From the NCBI GenBank assembly GCA_046330255.1, contig JAXLTC010000002.1, positions 310,001 to 374,000 on the forward strand: a stretch of DNA of 64,000 nt, written 5' to 3'. Every line of letters starts with the position of its first letter. The stretch's first letter is position 1. The notes under the pieces were generated by a model. It worked only from the letters and a program-made list of their open reading frames with translations. It made no database searches and was not told the DNA's origin. Both the position numbers and the translations under genes were made by a program. Below, in pieces: positions 30,229 through 38,550 of the stretch. This stretch comes from JBBSBL01 sp046330255. GTDB lineage: Bacteria > Actinomycetota > Thermoleophilia > Solirubrobacterales > Solirubrobacteraceae.

Positions 30229-31395
30229 TCAGGGCTCGAAAGCGTTCGGGGCGAGCGCCTCGCGGTCGCGGTCGCCGAGCAGCCGCAGCAGCTCGGGCTC
30301 GCCGCTCTGGCGCACAAGCACCGCGGTGCCCGGCCAGTAGGGGCTCTCGTTCGGCGTCCCGGTCAGGAACTGGGCCTCGTAGACCCAGTTGCCGGAGTTC
30401 CACAGCCGGGCCCCGGTCGGGGCGACCCACTCCCCGACCTCGTCGCCCTCGTAGGGGCCACCGCGATGCGTGTGGCCGAAGATCACGTGGTCGGCCTCGA
30501 TGCCGAGCCGCCGGACCGCCTCGCCCATCGCGGCCAGGCCGGCGCGCCGGAGCCCGGGGGCCGAGATGTCCGTCGACAGGCGCCCGATCCGGGCGCGGTT
30601 GAGCACGCCGACCACCAGCGGGAACGCCGCCGCGGCGGCCCAGCGCCGGACCGGCGCGTGCCCGCCCGAGCCGGCCAGGAGCTTCCAGGCGCGGACCGAG
30701 ACGCCGTGCGTGCCGCTCCCGAGGTTGGAGTCGACCTGCTGGGCGACGGTGTGGGCCCACGCGTAGATCGGAGCCAGCGCCGCCTCGTAGTCGTCGGGGA
30801 TCTCCGCCCCCTCGGGGAGACGCCCGACGACGTGGCTCATCACCCCTGCGGCGAGGCGCTCGAACGTCGGGACGGTGATGTGGCGGTCGAGGTAGTGGCC
30901 GTGCGTCGCGTAGACGTCCTCGCGGACCCAGACGCCCGGGTAGGCGAGCTCCAGCCCGGCCGGCCCGACCCAGCGAGCGAGGGTGCCCGCGGCCTCGCCG
31001 GCGCGTGGGCTCGCCCGCTCCTCGAGGCCGAGGGGAGGCGGCTCCCCCCCGCGCCGCCGGCGCTCCATCCACGGCGCGACGAGATGGTGATCGTGGTTGC
31101 CCGCGATGAGCACCACCTCCCCGCCGGCGCCCAGCGTCGAGCCGAGCTCCTCCCAGAAGGCGCGCGAGGCCGAGAGCGCCTCGGCGACCGGCCCGTGACG
31201 GAGCTCGAGCGCGTCGCCCAGCAGCACGACCCGCCCGACGCGCTCGCGCTCGATCAGCTCGAGCAGCGGCGCCCGGTTGGCGGCCAGGCGCAGGACGTCG
31301 ATCCCCGTGCGCCCGCCGAGGTGCAGGTCGGAGACGACGAGGGCGGGCGCAGCCCGGGGCCGGTGCCCGGACCCGCTCCGGGCGGACGCGCTCAG
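30229..31395 (-). CDS. metallophosphoesterase, probable CTG start
   Basis: This is a calcineurin-like phosphoesterase. The metal-binding motifs are VVSDLHLGG, LLGDALEL, IAGNHDHH and FGHTHRGG, in family order. The substrate is unknown. Family similarity begins at ALVVSDLHLG, and between there and the ispH stop no ATG, GTG or TTG exists in frame. CTG 31395 overlaps the ispH stop as CTGA, matching the ATGA/GTGA overlaps seen elsewhere, so CTG initiation is inferred. The alternative GTG at 31581 would add 62 Arg-rich residues overlapping ispH. With the CTG start it has 388 residues. Confidence 0.82.
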   Translation of the reverse strand: MSASARSGSGHRPRAAPALVVSDLHLGGRTGIDVLRLAANRAPLLELIERERVGRVVLLGDALELRHGPVAEALSASRAFWEELGSTLGAGGEVVLIAGNHDHHLVAPWMERRRRGGEPPPLGLEERASPRAGEAAGTLARWVGPAGLELAYPGVWVREDVYATHGHYLDRHITVPTFERLAAGVMSHVVGRLPEGAEIPDDYEAALAPIYAWAHTVAQQVDSNLGSGTHGVSVRAWKLLAGSGGHAPVRRWAAAAAFPLVVGVLNRARIGRLSTDISAPGLRRAGLAAMGEAVRRLGIEADHVIFGHTHRGGPYEGDEVGEWVAPTGARLWNSGNWVYEAQFLTGTPNESPYWPGTAVLVRQSGEPELLRLLGDRDREALAPNAFEP

Positions 31396-32351
31396 CCGGC
31401 CTGCGCCAGCGCGGCGCGAATCGGCTTCGGCAGCATGAAGCGCACGTCCTCGTCGGTGACCTCGAGCTCCTCGACGAGCTCGGTCCCGCGCGCTCGGAAG
31501 AAGTCCACGAGCCGCTGCACCAGATCCTCGGGAGCGCTCGCACCCGAGGTGATGCCGACGACCCGCTTGCCGGCGAGCCACTCCTCGCGGACCTCGCCCT
31601 CGTTGTCGATCAGGTGCGACTCGGTCCCCATCTCGCGCGTGACGTCGACCAGGCGGTTGGAGTTGGACGAGTTGCGCGAGCCGATCACGAGCACGAGGTC
31701 GCAGCTGCCGGCGAGCTTCTTGACCGCGTACTGGCGGTTGGTGGTGGCGTAGCAGATGTCGTCGGTGCGCGGCCCGACGATCTCCGGGAAACGCTCGCGC
31801 AGGCGCGCGATGATGGCAGCGGTCTCGTCGACCGACAGCGTGGTCTGGGTGATGAACGCGACCTTCGACGGGTCCGCCAGCTCGAGCGCGTCCACGTCGG
31901 CCTCGGTCTCGACCAGCACGATCGACTCCGGGGCCTCCCCCATCGTGCCCTCGACCTCCTCGTGCCCGGCATGTCCCACGAGCACGATCGCGTAGCCCTG
32001 TGCGGCGAACCGCTTGGCCTCGACGTGGACCTTGGTGACGAGCGGGCAGGTCGCGTCGATCGTGCGCAACGCGCGCCGCTCGGCCTCGGCGTGGACCGCC
32101 GGCGAGACGCCGTGCGCCGAGAACACCGTGATCGCGCCCTCGGGGATCGAGCCGTCGAGCTCGTCGACGAAGACCGCGCCCCGCTCGCGCAGCTGCTCGA
32201 CGACGTGCTTGTTGTGCACTATCTCCTTGCGCACGTAGACGGGCGGGCCGTAGTGCTCGAGCGCGCGCTCCACCGTCTGCACCGCGCGGTCGACGCCGGC
32301 GCAGTAGCCGCGCGGCGCGGCGAGCAGGATCTTCTCCGGGGCGTGGGCCAT
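31392..32351 (-). CDS. ispH: 4-hydroxy-3-methylbut-2-enyl diphosphate reductase
   Basis: IspH makes IPP and DMAPP in the last step of the MEP isoprenoid pathway. The three cysteines that hold its iron-sulfur cluster are visible in PRGYCAGVDRA, DATCPLVTKVH and DDICYATTNRQ. The glutamate-containing proton relay ITQTTLSVDETA and the diphosphate-binding SRNSSNSNRL are also present. Length is 319. The ATG at 32351 lies 7 nt after a TACACT -10 element, so the transcript is likely leaderless. Other MEP pathway genes are not in the window. It is coupled to the phosphoesterase gene. Confidence 0.96.
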   Translation of the reverse strand: MAHAPEKILLAAPRGYCAGVDRAVQTVERALEHYGPPVYVRKEIVHNKHVVEQLRERGAVFVDELDGSIPEGAITVFSAHGVSPAVHAEAERRALRTIDATCPLVTKVHVEAKRFAAQGYAIVLVGHAGHEEVEGTMGEAPESIVLVETEADVDALELADPSKVAFITQTTLSVDETAAIIARLRERFPEIVGPRTDDICYATTNRQYAVKKLAGSCDLVLVIGSRNSSNSNRLVDVTREMGTESHLIDNEGEVREEWLAGKRVVGITSGASAPEDLVQRLVDFFRARGTELVEELEVTDEDVRFMLPKPIRAALAQAG

Positions 32352-32358
32352 CCCGCCC

Positions 32359-32364
32359 AGTGTA
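32359..32364 (-). promoter_or_regulatory. -10 element for leaderless ispH
   Basis: TACACT on the minus strand ends 7 nt before the ispH ATG; no ribosome-binding site is present between them. Confidence 0.5.
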
Positions 32365-32379
32365 GGGCCGGGATGCGCC

Positions 32380-32538
32380 TCAGGGCAGCGGCGAGCCCGC
32401 CAGCACCCACGCGATCAGCGCCGCGGCCAGCAGGACCTGGACCGCCAGCACCACGATCAGGACGCGTGCGCGGGCGTCGCCCTCCTCGCCGCCGCGATCG
32501 CGGCCGGGGCGCGCGTCAGTCGTTCGCCGTGGCCGCAT
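32380..32538 (-). CDS. small single-helix membrane protein
   Basis: A 52-codon frame starts with ATG inside the 3' end of the acyl-CoA dehydrogenase gene (22-base overlap) and ends 28 bases before ispH. The first half is Arg/Gly/Glu-rich and cytoplasmic in character. The second half is one transmembrane helix (VLIVVLAVQVLLAAALIAWV). Third codon positions are mostly G or C. The overlap and otherwise empty gap support it, but the assignment is tentative. Confidence 0.45.
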   Translation of the reverse strand: MRPRRTTDARPGRDRGGEEGDARARVLIVVLAVQVLLAAALIAWVLAGSPLP

Positions 32539-33817
32539 CGAGCAGCTGCGCGAAGCGCTCGCGCGCGGCGGCCCGGCGCGTGGGCACGTGCTCCGAGGGC
32601 ACGCCGTCGGCGGGCGCCTCGTAGGTGCGCAGGATCTGGCGGGCGACCGATGCCCGGTGCACCTCGTCCGGGCCGTCGTAGAACCGCGCCGCGCGCGCGT
32701 GGCGGTACATGGCCTCGAGCGGAAGGTCGGTCGAGTAGCCCAGCGCCCCGTGGGCCTGCAGCGCGCGGTCGATCACGTCGTGCAGGACGCGCGCGCCGAA
32801 GAACTTGATCAGCGAGATGTCACGGCGCGCGGCGGCCACGCCCTCGGCATCCATCTTCCAGGCGGCGTGGAGCGTGAGCAGGCGAGCCGCCGACAGCTCC
32901 GCCGCGGAGTCCGCGATCCAGTTCTGGACCGTCTGCTTGCGCGCCAGCACGGAGCCGTGCGACTCGCGTACCAGCGCGCGCTCGCAGAGCATGTCGAACG
33001 CGCGCCCCGCCACCCCGATCCAGCGCATGCAGTGGTGGATGCGACCGGGGTAGAGCCGCTGCTGCGCGATCAGGAAGCCCGCGCCCTCCGCGCCGAGCAG
33101 CGCCTCGGGGCCGATGCGCACGTCGCGATAGAGGATCTCGGAATGCCCGCCGTAGCGGCCGAAGGTCTCCTCCGGGTGCCCCATGGTCGGGACGTCGCGC
33201 ACGATCTCCACGCCCGGGGTGCCGGTGGGCACGACGAACATGGAGGCGCGCTGGTGGGGCCGCGCATCGGGGCTCGTCACGGCCATCACGATCAGGAAGT
33301 CGGCGATCGAGCCGTTGGACGAGAACCACTTGTGGCCGTTGATCACCCAGCCGTCGCCGTCCCGCTCGGCGCGCGTGCGGAGCAGCGTGGGGTCCGAGCC
33401 GGCCACCTCGGGCTCGGTCATCGAGAAAGCCGAGCGCAGCTCGCCCGCGAGCAGCGGCTCCAGCCAGCGCTCCTTCTGCTCCGGGGTGCCGGCGAGCGCG
33501 AGGATCTCGGAGTTGCCCGAGTCCGGCGCCGCGTTGCCGAACGCGAGCGGCGCGATCGGCGTCGTGCCCAGGATCTCGTGCATCAGCCCGAGCTTGAGCT
33601 GGCCGAAGCCCTGCCCGCCGAGCTCCGGGTCCAGGTGGGCGGCCCACAGCCCGCGCTCGCGCACGCGGTCCTGCAGCGGCGCGATCGCCCCGAGCAGCGC
33701 GGCGTCGTCGAGCTCGCCGAGCAGCGTCTCCAGCGGCCAGATCTCCTCGCGCACGAAGTCGCGCATCCAGTCGAGCTGGCGCTGGAACTCCGGTTCGGTC
33801 GAGAAGTCCCAGGCCAC
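32516..33817 (-). CDS. acyl-CoA dehydrogenase
   Basis: This flavoenzyme introduces the alpha-beta double bond in acyl-CoA and passes electrons to ETF. The FAD/substrate signature AFSMTEPEVAGSDPTLLRT, the KWFSSNGSIADF segment, and the C-terminal helical domain with IDRALQAHGALGYSTDLPLEAMYRHARAARFYDGPDEVH are present. At 433 residues it belongs to the longer ACAD10/11 or FadE-like branch, with a preference for longer or branched chains inferred only from length. No other beta-oxidation genes are adjacent. The next gene upstream on the strand is a small DUF2283 protein, 15 bases away. Confidence 0.92.
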   Translation of the reverse strand: MAWDFSTEPEFQRQLDWMRDFVREEIWPLETLLGELDDAALLGAIAPLQDRVRERGLWAAHLDPELGGQGFGQLKLGLMHEILGTTPIAPLAFGNAAPDSGNSEILALAGTPEQKERWLEPLLAGELRSAFSMTEPEVAGSDPTLLRTRAERDGDGWVINGHKWFSSNGSIADFLIVMAVTSPDARPHQRASMFVVPTGTPGVEIVRDVPTMGHPEETFGRYGGHSEILYRDVRIGPEALLGAEGAGFLIAQQRLYPGRIHHCMRWIGVAGRAFDMLCERALVRESHGSVLARKQTVQNWIADSAAELSAARLLTLHAAWKMDAEGVAAARRDISLIKFFGARVLHDVIDRALQAHGALGYSTDLPLEAMYRHARAARFYDGPDEVHRASVARQILRTYEAPADGVPSEHVPTRRAAARERFAQLLDAATAND

Positions 33818-33832
33818 CGGCCGCGGTCCCCC

Positions 33833-34120
33833 TCAGGACGCGCCGGCGGACGCGGGCGCGCTGATCGCGGCGCGCAGGTCCTCGGCGGTCAGCCGCACCG
33901 CGGGCAGCGTCAGGTCGACGGTGCCGTCCCGCCCGAGCAGGCCCGCCGGACGCACCACGGTCACCCCGATCACGCGATCCTCGCGGTCGAACCGCACCGC
34001 GTGGCCCTCCGCCGTCTCCTGCCAGCGCGCCGCCGCCGCCGGCTCGCCCGCGCTCAGGTAGAGCACGTCGGCGTCCACGTCGTAGCTGACGGTCTCGAAG
34101 TCGTGCTCGCCGATGCGCAC
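33833..34120 (-). CDS. DUF2283 family protein
   Basis: A 95-residue protein whose start, DFETVSYDVDADVLYLSAGEP, is the DUF2283 signature, followed by VRFDREDRVIGVTVVRPAGLL. DUF2283 proteins are small beta-rich proteins of unknown role, often encoded right after a DUF4258-type gene, as here with a 5-base gap. That pairing resembles toxin-antitoxin organisation, with this protein the likely antitoxin-like partner. No experimental support is known to me. Confidence 0.8.
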   Translation of the reverse strand: MRIGEHDFETVSYDVDADVLYLSAGEPAAAARWQETAEGHAVRFDREDRVIGVTVVRPAGLLGRDGTVDLTLPAVRLTAEDLRAAISAPASAGAS

Positions 34121-34125
34121 GCCGC

Positions 34126-34413
34126 TCAGCCCCCCGGCGCCTCATGCCGCGCGAAAGCCGTCAGGACGCGCCCGTGGCCGGTGCCGTCGAAGGCGACGAC
34201 CACCTTGATCCAGGCGCCGCTCCGCGCGCCGCGGCGGTAGTACCAGTCATCCCCGCCCCAGCCGCTGCGACCGCGAACGTCGGGGCGCTCGACGGTCGAG
34301 AGCACGTCGTCGACCAGGAAGGTGAGCTCGGGCTGCGCGCGCTTCATGTGGTCCCAGCGGGCCTGCTCCAGCACGACCGCGCGCCCGAGGTAGTCGATCG
34401 TCGAGAGCAGCAC
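34126..34413 (-). CDS. DUF4258-like small protein, possible toxin-like partner
   Basis: The core LLSTIDYLGRAVVLEQARWDHMKRAQPELTF ... DDWYYRRGARSGAWIKVVVAFDGTGHGRVLTAFARHE resembles small single-domain RNase-like proteins of the DUF4258/BrnT/PBECR type. The conserved His in the first helix and the Arg/Tyr-containing strand fit that pattern. It precedes a DUF2283 gene by 5 bases. GTG 34413 is chosen because the frame further up (to GTG 34545) is an Arg/Ala-rich stretch unlike the family; the longer form remains possible. Toxin activity is inference from gene order. Confidence 0.6.
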   Translation of the reverse strand: MLLSTIDYLGRAVVLEQARWDHMKRAQPELTFLVDDVLSTVERPDVRGRSGWGGDDWYYRRGARSGAWIKVVVAFDGTGHGRVLTAFARHEAPGG

Positions 34414-34694
34414 GGGCGCCGGCGCGGCGGCGGCGCGCCGCCTCGCCCGGCGGCGCCGGCGCGCCCTGCGCCGGCGCTCGGCCGGCGCAACCGACGCGGG
34501 AGCGCGCAGGGCGGGCAGCGGCGGTGAGGTCGTGCTGGTGGCCACGAACGCGAATCTTGCTGCAAGCGGCGCGGTCCGCGCAGAGGAATTGTCGCAATTT
34601 GCGTGCTTCTCCGCGGCCGGCGGCCGGCGCCCGCCGCGCAGGCCCCCGACAGGTAGGCTTGGGCCCTCAGCGAGCGTCCGCGCGAAGGAGACCG

Positions 34695-36395
34695 ATGGCC
34701 CAGCATCACCTCGACCGGCTGACCGCCGTCGACGCCTCATTCCTGCTGCGCGAGAGCGACACCTCGCACATGCACGTCGGCGCCGTGGTCCTGATCGAGG
34801 GCCCTCCGCCCCCGTTCGAGGAGTTCCTGGACAACATCCGCGGGCGCCTGCACCTGGTCCCGCGCTACCGCCAGAAGCTCGCGTTTCCGCCGGGCGACAC
34901 GGGCCGCCCGCTGTGGGTGGACGACCCGAGCTTCAACCTCGAGTACCACGTCCGCCACACGGCGCTGCCGCCGCCGGGCAGCGAGGAGCAGCTCTTCCGG
35001 CTCGCGGCGCGGATCGTCTCCCAGCGGCTTGACCGCAGCAAGCCGCTGTGGGAGATGTGGCTCGTCGAGGGGTTCGAGGACGGCCGCTTCGCCCTGGTCA
35101 GCAAGACGCACCACGCGCTGGTCGACGGGGTCGCGGGCGTGGACCTCGCAACCGTGCTCTTCGACCTGAGCCCCGAGCCGGCGGCGCCCGCGCGCGACCT
35201 GGAGCCCTGGCAGCCGCATCCCGAGCCGACCGCCGCGGAGCTGCTCGCCAACGGCGTGCGCGGCGCGGTCACGGGTGCGGTCGAGATCGGCGCGCGCGCG
35301 CTGCGGCGGGCGCTGAGCCCGACCGACACGGTCGATGCCGCCCGCGACGCGCTCGAGGGCGTGGGCGAGATCGTCTGGGCGGGACTCAACCCGGCGCCCG
35401 CCTCGCCGCTCAACGTCGAGATCGGACCCCACCGCCGCTACGCCGTCGTCCGCACCCGGCTCGACGACTTCAAGCTGGTCAAGGACACTTTCGGCGGCAC
35501 GGTCAACGACGTGGTCCTGACCGTGGTGTCGGGCGCGCTGCGGGAGTGGCATCGCTCCCGCGGGGTGCGCACCGAGGGAATGGAGCTGCGCGCGCTCGTC
35601 CCGGTGTCGATCCGCGCCCGCGACGAGCGCCACCAGCTCGGGAACCGGATCGCCGTGATGCGCGGGCCGCTGCCGGTCTACATCAAGGATCCGGTCGCCC
35701 GTCTGAGGTTCGTCAAGCACGCGATGGACGGGCTCAAGGAGAGCAAGCAGGCGGTGGGCGCCGAGGTCCTGACCGGCGTCCAGCAGCTGGCGCCGCCGAC
35801 CGTGCTCGCGCAGGCCTCGCGACTGAACTTCTCGACCAGGCTCTTCAACCTGATCGTCACCAACGTCCCGGGCCCCCAGTTCCCGCTCTACGTCCTGGGG
35901 AGGCGGATGCTCGACCTGTTCCCGATCGCATTCCTGCCCGAGGATCACGCGCTCGCGATCGCGATCATGTCCTACGACGGCGAGGTCAACTTCGGCCTGC
36001 TCGGCGACTACGACGCGATGTCCGACATCGACGCCGTCGCCGCCTCGATCGAGCGCTCGCTCGCGGAGCTCAAGCGTCTCGCGAAGCGCCGGGCCGGCTC
36101 GGCCCGCGCCCCGGCGGCGAAGGCGGCCTCGTCCGCCAAGGCCTCCTCGAAGGGTGGCAAGGCGAAGAAGGCCAAGAAGTCGAAGGCCGCGAAGTCGAAG
36201 CGAAGCGCCGCGAAGGCTTCCGGCAACGGCGCGGACGCGGGGCGACCGGACGCGGACGGCGGGTCGCCGCGCATCCTGCCGGCGGCCGGATCCGGGCGCG
36301 CGCGCAGCGGCCCCGCGGCCGGGATGCGCGCGGCGAAGCGCTCCCCGGGGCGCCGGAACGGCTCCCGGGCGGGCACCCGGGAGCGCTCGTCCTAG
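34695..36395 (+). CDS. WS/DGAT-type O-acyltransferase with histone H1-like tail
   Basis: Wax ester synthase/diacylglycerol acyltransferases join acyl-CoA to alcohols or diacylglycerol to make storage lipid. The catalytic HHxxxDG motif is His139-His140-ALV-Asp144-Gly145, and the C-terminal family text NVPGPQFPLYVLGRRMLDLFP and FGLLGDYDAM is present. The enzyme proper ends near residue 460. About 100 further residues are rich in Lys, Ala, Ser and Arg with AKKAKK- and AAKSK-like repeats, as in histone H1-like tails. Start ATG 34695 has GAAGGAG upstream. The tail might bind DNA, acidic lipids or lipid droplets. Confidence 0.9.
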   Translation: MAQHHLDRLTAVDASFLLRESDTSHMHVGAVVLIEGPPPPFEEFLDNIRGRLHLVPRYRQKLAFPPGDTGRPLWVDDPSFNLEYHVRHTALPPPGSEEQLFRLAARIVSQRLDRSKPLWEMWLVEGFEDGRFALVSKTHHALVDGVAGVDLATVLFDLSPEPAAPARDLEPWQPHPEPTAAELLANGVRGAVTGAVEIGARALRRALSPTDTVDAARDALEGVGEIVWAGLNPAPASPLNVEIGPHRRYAVVRTRLDDFKLVKDTFGGTVNDVVLTVVSGALREWHRSRGVRTEGMELRALVPVSIRARDERHQLGNRIAVMRGPLPVYIKDPVARLRFVKHAMDGLKESKQAVGAEVLTGVQQLAPPTVLAQASRLNFSTRLFNLIVTNVPGPQFPLYVLGRRMLDLFPIAFLPEDHALAIAIMSYDGEVNFGLLGDYDAMSDIDAVAASIERSLAELKRLAKRRAGSARAPAAKAASSAKASSKGGKAKKAKKSKAAKSKRSAAKASGNGADAGRPDADGGSPRILPAAGSGRARSGPAAGMRAAKRSPGRRNGSRAGTRERSS

Positions 36396-36425
36396 CTTCC
36401 GGCCGAGCGGCGTCGCGGGGGCTCC

Positions 36426-36466
36426 GGTCCCGGCCGGCGATCGCAGGACGACCATGGCCCGGGATC
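36426..36466. repeat. TCCTG-loop palindromic repeat, copy C (reverse orientation)
   Basis: Arms 36426-36443 and 36449-36466 pair at 12 of 18 positions plus wobble, around CAGGA, the reverse complement of TCCTG. The outer stem is GGTCCCGG/CCGGGATC. It lies between two convergent genes and may also stop transcription. Confidence 0.65.
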
Positions 36467-36482
36467 GCTCGAGCGCCTGCGG

Positions 36483-38171
36483 CTAGCGGGCGCCGGCCGC
36501 GACCGTCACGACCGCGCGTGCGCGCGGAGCGGCCGTGCCGCGGTTGCCCGCGCGGTCGACCGCGACCACGCTGAACCGGTAGCGCGCGCCGGGCGCACCA
36601 CGGAAGCGCAGCCAGCGGCGGCGGGTGCGCGCCGCCATCCGCGGGCGCCCGCGATTGCGGGCTACGCGCACCTCGAAGCGATCCACGCCCGAGGCGCGGA
36701 CGCCTGCAGGCGCGGGATCTCCGGCGGTCCAGCGCAGCGTGAACGCGCGCCGCGCGCTGATCGCCGGAGCGATCAGGCGAACCAGCGGCGGCCGGCGGTC
36801 GATCCGGCGCGCGGAGTCGAGCGCCGCGCCCGCGTCGAGGATCCCCCAGCCCAGCGCGGGCTCCCAGCCGTGCCCGCGGGGCCGCCGCGCGGTCCGCCCG
36901 AGCAGCCGGATCACGTCGCCCGCGCGCAGATCGGGATTGAGCGCGCGGGCCATCGCCGCTACGGCTGCGACCTGCGGCGCCGCCATCGAGGTTCCCTGGA
37001 GGTACGCGTAGGGCGCCCCGTCGAGCGTGACCCGGCAGCCGCTGGGCGGACAGGCCGTCGACTCGGCGCCGGCGGGCCCGGCCGGGAACGCGCCCAGGAG
37101 CCCCGGCGGGCCCGGTGGGAGGCCCGACGCCAGCAGCGGCGCGCCCGGCGCGTAGGCGCCGTAGGCCGCCAGCGAGATCTCGTCGCCGTAACCGGCGAAC
37201 GGCGCGCGCCGTCCGTCGGCCCCGGCGGCGGTGACGCTCAGGCCCAGGGAGGGCCGGCCGCGCGAGCCGGGCGGCTGCAGCGCGTTGGCCGGGTCGCCCT
37301 GCTCCTCGACGGCGGAGTCGGCCGCGGCCGCGACCAGCACGACACGTCGCGCGACCGCGTAGCCGATCGCCCGCCGCAGCGAAGCGGGCGGGCGGGCGCC
37401 CTGGTCGTCGCCGAAGCTGAGGTTGATCGCCTGTGCCCGCCGATCGGTGGCGTCGACGATGCCGGCAGCCACCGACGCGTCGGTCAGGTCGGACTTGACC
37501 ACCACCAGGCGGCATCCCCACCCCGCCCCGGCGATGCCGATCCCGTTGCCGGTGGCCGCGCAGGCGAGCGAGGCGACGTGCGTGCCGTGTCCGGACTCGT
37601 CGGTGGTGGCGGGACCGCGGGCGGGGTCGGAGTCGCGATCGATCGCCCCCGCCAGCTTGCCCGCGAGGTCCGGGTGGCCGGCGGCCACGCCGGTATCGAT
37701 CACGCCGACGATCGCTCCGCGCCCGCGCGTGACCGCCCATGCGCGCGGGAAGCCCTCGCGCGCCGCCCACCACTGCATCGGCACCCCGGCGGGCGTGCCC
37801 GGCCACGTCTCCGCCGCGGTCAGCGCCGGGTCGTCGGGCAGCCGCGAGGCGGGCGCGCGCAGCCGGTAGCGCCGCTCCGGCTCGGCCGAGGCGACCCCGG
37901 GGCCGGCGCGCAACCGGCGCAGCAGCGTCGCGAGCGGCACGCCGGGCCGGCGGCGCAGCGTGACGAGGCCGATCGCCGGCACGAGGGGGCCATCGCGGAC
38001 CGCCCCGTCGGCGGTCAGCGCGGCGGCGGCGACGGCGATCGAGGCGCGCGCAACGGGCCGCTTCAACAGCACCACCACGCGACCGGCCGGCGGTTCCGAC
38101 GCGCGGACCGGCACGGCCGCCACCAGGAGGGCCACCGCCGCAATACCGAGCGCTACTGCGACCCGCCTCAC
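36483..38171 (-). CDS. S8 subtilisin-family serine protease, secreted
   Basis: An N-terminal signal peptide (about 1-24) and a short inhibitor-like propeptide precede the catalytic domain. The triad appears as VIDTGVAAGHPD (Asp), GHGTHVASL (His) and LQGTSMAAPQVA (Ser). The oxyanion Asn region is less clear: the equivalent stretch reads VVLVAAAADSA. After the protease domain comes a C-terminal fibronectin type III-like domain of about 90 residues (RRAFTLRWTAGDPA ... GARYRFSVVAVDRAGN). Length is 562. It probably digests extracellular protein. It starts with GTG and converges with the acyltransferase gene. Confidence 0.9.
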   Translation of the reverse strand: MRRVAVALGIAAVALLVAAVPVRASEPPAGRVVVLLKRPVARASIAVAAAALTADGAVRDGPLVPAIGLVTLRRRPGVPLATLLRRLRAGPGVASAEPERRYRLRAPASRLPDDPALTAAETWPGTPAGVPMQWWAAREGFPRAWAVTRGRGAIVGVIDTGVAAGHPDLAGKLAGAIDRDSDPARGPATTDESGHGTHVASLACAATGNGIGIAGAGWGCRLVVVKSDLTDASVAAGIVDATDRRAQAINLSFGDDQGARPPASLRRAIGYAVARRVVLVAAAADSAVEEQGDPANALQPPGSRGRPSLGLSVTAAGADGRRAPFAGYGDEISLAAYGAYAPGAPLLASGLPPGPPGLLGAFPAGPAGAESTACPPSGCRVTLDGAPYAYLQGTSMAAPQVAAVAAMARALNPDLRAGDVIRLLGRTARRPRGHGWEPALGWGILDAGAALDSARRIDRRPPLVRLIAPAISARRAFTLRWTAGDPAPAGVRASGVDRFEVRVARNRGRPRMAARTRRRWLRFRGAPGARYRFSVVAVDRAGNRGTAAPRARAVVTVAAGAR

Positions 38172-38208
38172 ATGCCGACCCGGTCAGGCGGGGAGCGGCC
38201 GCGCCGCC

Positions 38209-38505
38209 TCAGAACCCGAGTGCGAACTTCGCGTCCTCGCTCATCAATTCGGGCGTCCACGGTGGCGAGAACACCATCGAGGGCACGACCTCCTCGACAC
38301 CGTCGAGCTCGCCGACGAACTCCTTCATCTGCTCGCTGACCATCGGCCCGATCGGGCACGCGGGAGTGGTGAGCGTGAACGTGATCCCGACCCGGCCGCC
38401 GTCGACCTCGATGTCGTAGACGAGCCCGAGCTCGACGAAATCGAGCCCCAGCTCGGGGTCGATCACGTTCGCCAGCGCCTCGCGGACGTCGTCCTCGGAT
38501 GCCAT
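38209..38505 (-). CDS. MIP18/SufT-like iron-sulfur assembly protein
   Basis: This 98-residue DUF59 protein reads DVREALANVIDPELGLDFVELGLVYDIEVD with the conserved TTPACPIGPMVSEQM around its single cysteine. DUF59 proteins help insert iron-sulfur clusters (SufT, MIP18) or act in ring-hydroxylation (PaaD). The short single-domain form and absence of paa genes favour iron-sulfur assembly. TACACT stands 6 nt before the ATG, implying a leaderless transcript. No suf operon is nearby. Confidence 0.88.
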   Translation of the reverse strand: MASEDDVREALANVIDPELGLDFVELGLVYDIEVDGGRVGITFTLTTPACPIGPMVSEQMKEFVGELDGVEEVVPSMVFSPPWTPELMSEDAKFALGF

Positions 38506-38511
38506 GCGGCC

Positions 38512-38517
38512 AGTGTA
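38512..38517 (-). promoter_or_regulatory. -10 element for leaderless sufT-like gene
   Basis: TACACT ends 6 nt before the ATG at 38505. Just upstream GCCACC-ACC-GGTGGC (around 38521-38535) forms a small inverted repeat shared with the divergent STAS gene. Confidence 0.45.
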
Positions 38518-38550
38518 GTGCCACCACCGGTGGCGACACCCACCGGCAGC

